Source of the DNA: Monodelphis domestica
Taxonomy: Eukaryota; Chordata; Mammalia; Didelphimorphia; Didelphidae
Assembly (NCBI RefSeq): GCF_027887165.1
Contig: NC_077232.1
Span: forward strand, 7,967,891 to 8,031,890
Reading direction: 5' to 3'
DNA: 64,000 nucleotides
The translations under genes were made by a program, and so were the position numbers. The notes under the pieces are model-generated. The model did no database searches. It saw only the letters and a program-made list of their open reading frames with translations, and had not been told where the DNA came from. This document shows, in pieces, positions 55,601 through 64,000 of this stretch (position 1 is the first letter of the stretch; the number at the start of each line of letters is the position of its first letter).

Positions 55601-58600
55601 CTGGGGGTCCCCCAGACGTGGCCCGGCCAGGGCACAATTCAGCAGGCCCCGCACCTCCCCAACTTAAACATGTTTATGTGTTTTGGGGTCTGCTCCACAG
55701 CTGTTTGACAGAACAAAGAACTTAAGGGAGGAAAGTTCATTAACGCTAATCCAGGCGGAGGCGGCAGAGGCTGAGGATCCGCTTTGGCACTCAGTTCAAG
55801 AAAACAAAAACAACCCTCTGAATTGCTCCCAAATCACGCCTCAGATGCCATCTTATTTTTAGCCCCCGGCGAGGGATCTTTGATGTCTGAGCCTGAGGCT
55901 GACAGTTTCTGTGCCTGTCCAGGGTCGGCAGTGTGTGTGGACAATGTAGAGAAGGGCAACGAAGCAGGTTTTCTATTCATGGCGGTTCAAAGGTGGCCTC
56001 AGCCACTCACTAGCCCCACGACCCTGGGCAAGTCACTTAACTTCTGCCATACTTCACTGATGAAGGAAATGGCAAACCGCCACAGGCAGGATCTTTGCCA
56101 AGAAAACCCAGGCCAGTCCCGGGGGCCAAGCACCAGCAGCCCCACACTCAACGGGTCCAGTTACGTGCCATGCCATGGCCATCGCTCACACCCGGCTGTT
56201 CCCCGGCCCTGTTTTAGACAGCAGTAAGCTCTGTCTGAAAAAGCTCTGCGGCTGTGCCCAGAGAACCCGTATGAAGCGCCGGGGCTTTTGGCCACCCCCA
56301 GGATCAAACAGAAAGTTCCCCGTGGGGCACTCGAGGCTCCTCCCACCTTCCCAGGCCCCTCGCCACTCGGCCTCCATCTCTCGGCTCTCTGCCCCCGGCC
56401 CCCCTCCCCCAAGGCTTCTTCGCTCCAGCGCCCTCCCTCTGTTCATCAGGCCTCATCTGCCCAGCCCAGAGGCCGTCCTGCACAGCCTTAGCTTGGTGAC
56501 GTGCCTGGGAAACGCTGGCGTCTGATGGCCCTCTGAGCGCGGGGTGAGCTGCCCACGGCTAGTGGCGCTCAGGGCACAGCATCCCTCCCTAGCCTCTCTC
56601 TGTCCTCTGCAGGCCTCGCAGGCGGGTGGAGTGGCCTGTTTGGGAGGGTTTGAAGCCTGGCCCTGGGACGACAGACCTGGTGGGTTTGGGACCCTCTCCC
56701 AGGCTGGGTGGCCGAGTCTCAAACCGAGCCAGGCAGAGCAGGGTATTTGAATGTCTTCCCGCTGCTAAGTCACTTAGAAACCATTTCAAAGTCACGAAAC
56801 CCTTTGGTGACTTGGCCTGATCCGCCGGGGCCTCAGGAACGGCCACGACAGCACCCGTGGGCTTCTCCTCCTGCCTCTCCCTTCCTGTGGCCCACGTGTC
56901 TCATGGTGAAAGAACATCCCTCCTGGACAGGGCCCCGGGGAGCAGCCTTGGGTCACCCCTTAAAGTTCTGGGGAGCCCATTCACGAGGGCAGGAAGGGAG
57001 CCGCCCGCCTCCAGGGAGGGGCCCAGCCCGGCCCTCCCATCCCAAGGTGGCACGGGTCTGCATTGCAAGCTTTAACTTCTGGAGAGGCAAAAAGAAATGT
57101 TGGTGAACTGCCAGGCACGTCCCCCACGGCAGCCAAAGCAAGAAGAAAGCCTCGAAATGTGTCAGGATAGTTAGGGCACGGGGGCGGAAACAAGGCAGGT
57201 GCCTGTGGCCCGGGGAAATGCCAACCCAACTCTGCCATCTGAATGTAAGGGGCATCCCCGGGCCACGAGCACCGTGACTGAGGCCTGGAAGGACTGTAGA
57301 AGACGCCCTCAGCCAAGGGAGCGAAGGGTAAGAACAAAAGGGCTGACGCCCTGCTGAAGAACGACCCAGCGCACGCAGTTTCTGGGGAAGAGGAGACAAC
57401 GTGGCTCGTCCCACTGGGGAGAATGCCTTCTGTCCCCTCCGTGCTGGCCACTTTTGCTGACCTGCTTTCTTTCTCTCTTCTTTAGGTACTTATTTGCTTG
57501 TCTACTCATCCATCCATTTTTGGTTACAAACGATGCCTCTCTGGGTAGGGAAGGGGAAGGCATATATTTGGAATTGGAAAGATATCAATAATGTTCCCAA
57601 AGAACCAAAAAATGTTAAGACCGTTGTTCCACCAAAAGTGTTTTCTGCCTCAGGCCTCGAAGGTCATGGCAGGGAAACACTGGAGAAAACGTTGAAGCTG
57701 AGCTGTACCCCTACAGGGTTGTCATTCACCCCCCTAAAGGATTCGTAAAAAAAAAATTAAATTTCATAACCTTCACCTTCTGTCCTCAAATCAATCCTAT
57801 GTAGCAGTTCTGAGGCAGAAGAGTGGTGAGGGCTGGGCAATGGGGGTGAAGTGACTTGCCCAGGGTCATGCAGCTAGGCCATGTTTGAGGCCAGATTTGA
57901 ACTCAGGACTTCCTGTCTCTAGGCCTAGCTCTTTATCTACTGAGATGCCCAGCTGCTCCTCCTCTACATGAGTTTTGCTTTTCCTCACCTGATCCCTGAT
58001 TTTAGGGAGTCTAGGAGTTATGGTTTATACATTTGTTGTTTCAGTTGTGTCCGACTCTTTATGACCTCATTTGGGGTTTTCTTGGCAAAGATATTGGAGC
58101 GGTCTGCTGTTTCCTTTGTCCATATGAGGAAATGGAGATGAACAGGGTGAAGTGACTTGCCCAGGGTCACACAGCTAGGAAATAAGACAGTGAGGCTGGA
58201 TTTGAACTCAAGCCTTCCTGACTCCAGGTCTGGTGCTCTCTCCACTGTGCCACTTGGCTGCCCCCATGGTTTCCACACAAGAAATGCTTGTTTGTGGATT
58301 TCCAAGATTCCAAGAAATAAGGCCGAGGCCCCTAACTTCTCCGGAGTGGCCGTGCTGCCTTGGCAAAGGAAGAGAAAAGAGCTGTTCATTAAGCCCTGTG
58401 TAACTTGAGTGAGGGACAAGAAGTGGGTTATGTAACAGCCAATAAGGGTCAGGTTCCCCGAAAAAATGTACAAAACAACAACTCCTAACAGTTTAGCCAT
58501 GAAAACCACCCAACAACAAACAGGCAGATTGGATCCTATTTGAAACAGCTGGCAAGACGCTATCAGCAGCTCCTTATCAAGGAAACAAGGCCTTGAAAAC

Positions 58601-60556
58601 TGGGCGCAATCCAAATTTCCTCAATGACTAGAGATACAGTAATTTTCCACAAAGAAAGGAAGAGCCAGAGGATGCAGCGTGAGCAGAGGCCGGTCCGCCA
58701 GGCTTACACCGGGAGGGAGCCCTGGCCGAGGCACCAGCACCCCCTCTTCTCGGGCTCGTGATAACCAAGACCGGCTCTGCCTCCAAAAACCGAATCGTGC
58801 TCCATACCTTGGAGAGAAGCTGGATGGGGAGAAAAGCAGACGGGGGCTGCGTGCCACGGCCGACACATTCCGTTTCGACTGGGGAGTCTCAGGGGTGCTG
58901 ACGCTTCGCTTTTGAGAACCCTGGAAACAGAGACAAATCGGGGCCGATTCAAGCCGTTGGACAAGGCAAGGTCTCTTGAGAAGAAAAGGGAGAGTCCACA
59001 GTCAGAAAGAGTTGGACTACGTGAGCTCTTTGGACTCACAAAATTCCAGGGAAGCCTGCCCAGAATTAGAATCCAACCCCATCTCCAAACGCACACTCCA
59101 ATACGTAAACTCAATCACTTAAAATTTCATAAAAAGATCTAGTCTGATGGCTCGGCAGCCATGGCAAGCCCTCCTAAGCCCCCCACTCTGACGGTCCAGG
59201 ACACGGGTGGAAGTGTGTCCCTCTTCAACGAGGGCCTTTTTAGCTAGTCTTTAGCGGTCCGACAGTAGGCTGGCTACTGGGGGATTGATTCTGGGCCACA
59301 GCAACTCTCCAAAGGCCTCTGGTAAGCCACGGGGGGACTGAAATCTGCTTTAGTGCCTGCGGTCTCCACACTGATAAAATCCCAAAGCCTGAAGTCTTAA
59401 AAAAAAAAAGAGTACAAGGCAGGAAAGCCTCTTCTAGGGACTTCTGGGTGACCAGAAGGCCACCTTCTGCTCTCCCATCCCCCAGGAGACCCTGAGCAGC
59501 CCCACAACACAAGCCATTTTGACCTGATATTTCCCCGAGATGGCTTAGCGCCAAGCCCCTGCTCATTCTTTGGTGTCCAGTTATTTGAGAAAATGGCCCG
59601 CCTCTGGCCAGACGGCATATCTGAGTTCATGCCTGGAGAGAACACGACCCACAGCTAGCTTCGTTCACCTCATCTATCACAAAAGCCCCAGGAGGTGCCT
59701 GGTTCTGCGATGAAAACTCACGGGCTTTGGACGGCTGGGAATCCATTTTCTCTAATCTTTTTTGTCATACTGTAGACAAGAGGAAAAAACGGGGCTCTGC
59801 TATCCCGGAGGAAGGCCACCAGGGGAATAACTTGGCCGAAAAGGAGGAATGATGAAAAAAAACCCCAAACCAAAAAAGCCCTGCCTGGAACGCCAGGCAG
59901 GCAGAGGCTGCCTTCGGGCTCCCCCTAGAGGCTCGACAGGCCAGGCTAGTTAGGAAGGGACGCTCAGCAATGACTGATTTCAAGACTGTAAGTAAGAGGG
60001 GGTGGTCCGGCCTGCCAAAGGAGCTCCCCGTCTGCTGCCTGCCGGGCATCCTTGTGGAGCCGCCCTGTGCCCATCAGCCTGGGGGCTCCTGGGGCCGGAT
60101 GGTCCTCGTACAGTCTTTTCATCCTTCAGACTCGGTCACCCTTGTCTGACCCCGAAGGGGGACAGGGACAAGCTCGGTCTCAGCACCTGGAACCACCGTG
60201 ACGTGTCAGACCGTCCTTCCTTTCCTTGGACACAACTGGGAGCTGGGAATACCGTGTTCAGAGACTCGACTTTCCCCGGAATCGGGCACTCACCTTGGAC
60301 GGTGTCGCGTACGAGTTCAAAAGGGTCTCCTCTTTGGCCTCCACCTCGATTCTGACATCTTAGTTAGGGGAAACAAGCGCGCGCCAGGAACCCACCCCAG
60401 GTCGAGGGGCCGGGCCTGCGGACGAGCTCCTGGCGCCGGCGTCCTCGCTGGAAAAGGATACAGCTCTTGGATGGAGACGATGTCCCAGGTTCCTGGGAGC
60501 CCGCTGTCTTTCTTGGTGGCGCCCTGGCGGGACCTGGAGATTCTTTTGGTCAGAAA
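46648..60556 (-). CDS. POLA2: POLA2, DNA polymerase alpha B subunit (5' end outside window)
   Basis: Sixteen coding exons with GT/AG borders: 60462-60556, 60294-60351, 58808-58920, 54974-55167, 54267-54355, 53660-53815, 53333-53395, 52987-53029, 52509-52633, 51827-51865, 51460-51533, 48825-48933, 48174-48280, 47676-47735, 47324-47450 and 46648-46797 (stop 46648-46650). They total 1602 nt, 533 residues. Human POLA2 has 598, so about the first 68 residues (first two exons) lie to the right. Visible order: linker with TPSKGSQKR and TPET proline-directed sites, an OB-fold part (VTVLGQIGCDSNGKLNPKSV, VVVMDGTNSTGKRF), then the inactive phosphoesterase domain (LVACGPYTTSDSITYDPMMD, LGPFLDAKHEQVEN, LVFVPSLRDVHH) ending FGRLYISRQP...AAQVVRI. 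Known role: tethers primase to POLA1 in the nuclear primosome. Exon junctions preserve frame throughout. Confidence 0.97.
48934..51459 (-). other. POLA2: POLA2 intron (about 2.5 kb), GC-rich
   Basis: No exon of POLA2 is missing across it (the junction codons join cleanly). Unique sequence with A-rich text near 49920-49990. No gene is seen. Confidence 0.6.
52149..52320 (+). repeat. second-family CORE-SINE, sense, in POLA2 intron
   Basis: GAGGCAGCTGGGTGACTCGG, TGGTGTGACCCTGCGCAAGT and TAAGTCAGGGTTT, diverged and CpG-rich. Confidence 0.65.
55960..56110 (+). repeat. MAR1-like SINE, sense
   Basis: GACCCTGGGCAAGTCACTTA, GAAATGGCAAACCGCCACAG and TTTGCCAAGAAAACCC. Confidence 0.7.
57762..57960 (-). 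repeat. second-family CORE-SINE, antisense
   Basis: CATAACCTTCACCTTCTGTC, CAATCCTATGTAGCAGTTCT, CAGGGTCATGCAGCTAGGCC and GCCCAGCTGCTCC. Confidence 0.8.
58020..58265 (-). repeat. MAR1-like SINE, antisense, full length
   Basis: CAGTTGTGTCCGACTCTTTA, GGGGTTTTCTTGGCAAAGAT, CAGGGTCACACAGCTAGGAA and CCACTTGGCTGCCCCC. The best-preserved copy of this family in the window. Confidence 0.85.
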
Positions 60557-61494
60557 CTGTGGAAGAAAGAAGGCGGTAACTGAGGATGGGCCGAAGCCCT
60601 GAAGCTGTCACTTCTGTTCAATAAACAGAGACCAAGGGCTGGAGGAGAATATGGTGCCAGGGAAGAAAGACCCAGTGACCCTCCCCGGAGGGCTTTCAGG
60701 CTAAGAGGGGGATGAGACGCGGACGGAAAGAACATGTGTTTGTGAGGATTTCCTGCAGGGGAGCCAGGAAACAGGGGGCCTGTGGAGGACCCTGATGTCA
60801 GCTGAAATCTTTAGTGGGAAAACTGGAACCACTGCCGACTTCTGAGCTTCTCTGGAGTGTGACAGAGGAGGAGGCAGGGAGAGAGTGACCATCACTGTCC
60901 AGGGTGTGTCCCAGAACACCAGGGATACTAACAGCTGCCATCCATGGGCCTTGAGAGTCCACCGTGGAGGTGAGAGACAAATGTGGGAGATGATGATGGC
61001 CAGGAATAACTCAGAAGAAACAGCAAACAGTGCACACAGGGCATCAGTTGGCTGAGTTTGAGGATTAGTGGAATTTCCAGGGACTGCTGTCTGGGCCTGA
61101 GGTCCAGCCTGGGTGGGGGCTCATGGGCCAGAGCTGTGACACCATGGAAGAACATGAGGGACAGAAGGCCTGGGAAGAGAGCAGGGAGCCAAGAGAAGCA
61201 AGAGAAGATTAGAAGGGAATGAATGGGATCCGAGGAGCCGAGAAAGAGAAGAGAAATTCATAGGAAGGGTGGTCAGTGCACAGACAGCTGCAGAAAGCAC
61301 AAGGAAGATCGGTTAGAGCCTCAGGCACTTGGGAGATCCCTGCGGAGCACAGGGAGTACTGTCAGGAGGATGAGGGCCATGAGGGAGCCAATCATGGACA
61401 AAGCACCACTTTCTCCCCTCAAAGCAAAATAGAGGCTGAACGAAATGGGGGTAGGGAAGAGATTGTTCCAGAAGTTCACCGTGAAAGGGAAGGA

Positions 61495-61695
61495 GATGGG
61501 ATAGCTGGGTTGCTCAGTGGATAGAGCAGGCCTGGGGACAGGAGGTCCTGGGTTCCAATCTGGTTTCAAACACTTCCTAGTTGGGTGATCCTAGGCAAGT
61601 CACTTAACCCCAAGAGTCTAGCCCTCACTGCTCTTCTGCTTTAGAACCAATATACAGTACTGATTCTAAGAAGGGAAAGGTTAAAAAAAAATAAA
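61495..61695 (+). repeat. second-family CORE-SINE, sense
   Basis: AGCTGGGTTGCTCAGTGGAT, CTGGGTTCCAATCTGGTTTC, GGCAAGTCACTTAACCCCAA and CCAATATACAGTACTGATTC, with an A-rich tail. Near full length. Confidence 0.85.
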
Positions 61696-61854
61696 GGGAG
61701 AATGCCTTACTTTTCTTTGACTCATGTAAAGAGCCTTTCTCCTTTGCCCTTCTTAAAAGTTGCTTCTAAGACAGAAAGGGTTTAAAAAAAAAAAGGAAAC
61801 TCAAATATTATCTTATTTTATCCTCACACTCATACTGGGATGTCAGGGTTTTTA

Positions 61855-61985
61855 TTATCCTCCTCATTTTATGGCTGAAGAAATGGTGGCAGACTTACTT
61901 GCTAACTTGCTGAGGGTCACATGGTTAGTGAGTGCCTGAGGCTGGATTTGAACTCAAGCTTACCTGACTTCAGGCCCAGGCTGTG
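61855..61985 (-). repeat. MIR-like SINE, antisense
   Basis: CTCATTTTATGGCTGAAGAA, TGAGGGTCACATGGTTAGTG and GGCTGGATTTGAACTCAAGC. Confidence 0.6.
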
Positions 61986-62164
61986 GTCAAGCAAGAATTG
62001 GACTCCCTAAATTGACACAACTCAGGTTAAAAAAAGCCCTTCAGTTGCAGGCCTTGCATGTTCCTGGGATTTGAACTCAATGATGGACACTGGGCATCTG
62101 CCTGGGAGATGGTTTCCAGGTCTCAGAAACATAAAGGAGACCATCCACTTCTTTAAACACTGCT

Positions 62165-64000
62165 CTTAACTACTTTTCTTTCTTTCTTTCTCTTTAAGAA
62201 ATTAAATTAAGAATATTTTTCCACAGTTACATGATTTATGTTCTTTTCTTCCTCTCTTCCCTCCCCCTCCCCTGAGCTGACGAGCAATTCCACTGGGCTA
62301 TATGTTGTGAACTTGGAAATTACTCCACCCTAATTAGACATACTTTAGGGGAAGATAAAGTTGTAAACTCCTGATTGAACTTGTTGAACAATGAAGGTAC
62401 TTAACTCATACCTTATAGTGAAGCTAAAACTTAAGCTAAGTCTTTTTTAGATCTAATACAAAAGGGTGTTAAGTACCTATAAAGGTTAAATTAATCACAA
62501 AAAGGTCAAGTAACTCACAAAAGGTAAGCTTAACAAAGAAGTGTGAAGTACCTCAGAAGATATAATCTAACCAGAGAAGGTGAGAACTAAAGAGTGGACA
62601 GGACTGGAGAAAATCTAATCAAAGAAGGTGAGAACTAAAGAATAGGCAGTCCTGGAAAAAGCATCTACTGTGATTGGTAGATGTGAAAATTTAGGGGAGG
62701 TGACATAAGAGAAAATTTCATTAAAAGGAGGCTAAAAAGTCAGTTCAGGCAAATTGAATTCAGTTCGGAGTGCAATTGGATTTGCAGTTCAGTTCAGGAC
62801 TGGGGCTCAGCCTGGAGGATCTCACTCAGACAGCTTCCTTGGAGAGGGTCTCGTGGTGAGTGATAAGACTGACTCCCTTTCCCTTAGGCTCAGGGAGGCC
62901 ACTTTGGCTAAGGCCTTTAACTACGGCCTGGCTCAGCCTGAGCCAAAGCAGTTTAAATTAATTCTTCTCTCTTTCTCTCTCTCTCTCTCTCCCCCTTAAT
63001 TCCTTCTCTCTATATTAATTAAAGTCACCATAATTCCCAGCTGACTTGGGTATTTTATTATTTGGGAATTTTCCCTGGTGACCAATTATTTAGATTTCAA
63101 GACACAAAGCTAAAATCATCTTTACAATGTATATGTTCAAAACCCATTTCCATGTTCATATTTGCAGTAGTGAGCATTTAAAGCCAAAATCCGCAGACAT
63201 ATCCCCATCAAACCATGTGATGTTTGCCCTCTGCATTTCTGCTCCCACAGGTCTTTCTCAGGATATGGATAGTGTTCTTTCTGTTAAGTCCCTCAGGATT
63301 GTCCTGGGTCATTGCATTGCTGCTAGTAGCAGTCAGTTACATTCGATTGTAGCACAGTGTATCACTTTCTGTGTACAATGTTCTCTTGGTTCTGCTCCTC
63401 TCACTCTGCATCGCTTCCTGGAGGGCGTTCCAGTTCACATGGAATTCCTCCAGTTCATTACTCCTTTCAGCACAATAGTATTCCATCACCAACATGGACC
63501 ACAATGTGTTCAGTCATTCCCCAATTGAGGGGCATCCCCTCATTTTCCAGCTTTTTGCCACCACAAAGAGCGCAGCTATGAATATTCTTGTACAAGTCTT
63601 TTTCCTTATTATCTCTTTGGGGTACAAACCCAGCAGTGCTATGGCAGACAGTCTTTTAAAGCCCTTTGCACATAATTCCAAATTGCCCTCCAGAATGGTT
63701 GGTTCGATTCACAATGCATTAGTGTCACAATTTTACCACATCCCCTCCAACATTTATTATTTTCCTTTACTGTCATATTGGCCAATGTGCTAGGTGTGAG
63801 GTGGTACCTTAAAGTTGTTTTGATTTGTATTTCTCTAATTAGGAGAGGTTTAGAACACTTTTTCATGTACTTATTAATAGTTTTGATTTCTTTATCTGAA
63901 AATTGCCTATTCATGTCCCTTGCCCATTTATCAATTGGGGAATGGCCTGATTTTTTTGTACAATTGACTTAGCTCCTTATAAGTTTGAGAAATTAGACCT
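62165..64000 (-). repeat. marsupial L1 3' part, antisense, interrupted by an LTR, runs off the window
   Basis: The left end is a T-rich tail (TTTTCTTTCTTTCTTTCTC) and 3'UTR (AGCAATTCCACTGGG). After the LTR (62306-63126) the same L1 resumes. The minus strand then encodes ORF2 C-terminal text (KCWRGCGKIVTLMHC and IREIQIKTTLRYHLTP) out to position 64000. The frame is broken. Confidence 0.85.
62306..63126 (+). mobile_element. solo LTR inserted in L1, 4-bp target duplication
   Basis: An 821-bp unit that begins TGTGAACTTGG and ends CTTTACA, flanked by ATGT at 62302-62305 and 63127-63130. The L1 continues on both sides. U3 has a 48-bp-spaced direct repeat (GTGAGAACTA at 62581 and 62629), a CTATAAAGG-like and an ATTAAAAGG stretch, a TC microsatellite at about 62966-62992 and an AATTAAAG near 63017. 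No internal viral region. Younger than the L1 it interrupts. Confidence 0.75.

Larger units (their letters stand above)
55168..58807 (-). other. POLA2: POLA2 intron (about 3.6 kb)
   Basis: Contains a MAR1-like SINE (55960-56110), a second-family SINE (57762-57960) and another MAR1-like SINE (58020-58265). The rest is unique, with no recognisable frame. Confidence 0.65.
60557..62164 (-). other. POLA2: POLA2 intron, left part
   Basis: No sequence matching the missing N-terminal POLA2 residues was found from here to the window end. Holds a SINE (61495-61695), a short SINE 3' end at about 61740-61795 and a MIR-like piece (61855-61985). Confidence 0.6.

Noticed and set aside
60557-64000. Search for the first two POLA2 coding exons
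   Set aside because: No sequence matching the conserved N-terminal residues was found. They most likely lie beyond the right edge.

Overview
This is vertebrate nuclear DNA, most likely from a marsupial. All recognisable genes are intron-bearing mammalian orthologues. The interspersed repeats are the CORE-SINE families (MAR1/WSINE1 type, with B-box and GGGCAAGTCACTTAACC-like core) and the L1 3' end (GGGGAATGGCTGAACA-type text) that are typical of marsupials, over a background of L2 and MIR. I cannot resolve the species.

Gene order from left to right is SLC25A45 (+, last two coding exons, 60-827), TIGD3 (-, single coding exon 4146-5570, with a 5'UTR exon near 7616), DPF2 (-, 11 constitutive coding exons plus one alternative exon, 12998-23092), CDC42EP2 (-, one coding exon 31149-31802, with a 5'UTR exon near 33545) and POLA2 (-, 16 coding exons 46648-60556, with its first exons beyond the right edge). 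From memory this is the human 11q13.1 block POLA2-CDC42EP2-DPF2-TIGD3-SLC25A45 read in the opposite direction. The genes are unrelated housekeeping or regulatory genes in conserved synteny, not an operon. SLC25A45 and TIGD3 converge. The other four are in tandem on the minus strand.

The left half (1-24 kb) is gene-dense and holds two CpG-island promoters (TIGD3 about 7.6-8.4 kb, DPF2 about 22.8-23.6 kb). The 24-30 kb gap holds SINEs, a 5' piece of L1 and a 792-bp minisatellite of 52-bp and 29-bp units. From 30 kb rightward GC and CpG rise sharply. CDC42EP2 is followed by a 12-kb gene-free gap (L2, L1, SINEs, a 36-bp minisatellite, a polypyrimidine tract) and then the compact GC-rich POLA2 gene. 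The right edge is an L1 interrupted by a solo LTR.

The most useful non-routine observations are: an in-frame 14-codon exon that would split the C2H2 zinc finger of DPF2; a cluster of NRF1-like GCGCAGGCGC motifs upstream of DPF2; the two-length higher-order structure of the minisatellite; two solo LTRs with exact 4-bp target duplications, one inside an L1 and one inside a local purine repeat in the TIGD3 intron; and the loss of acidic catalytic positions in the domesticated transposase TIGD3. I found no clear undescribed multi-gene system. All repeat family names and orthology calls are from reading and memory, without database searches.
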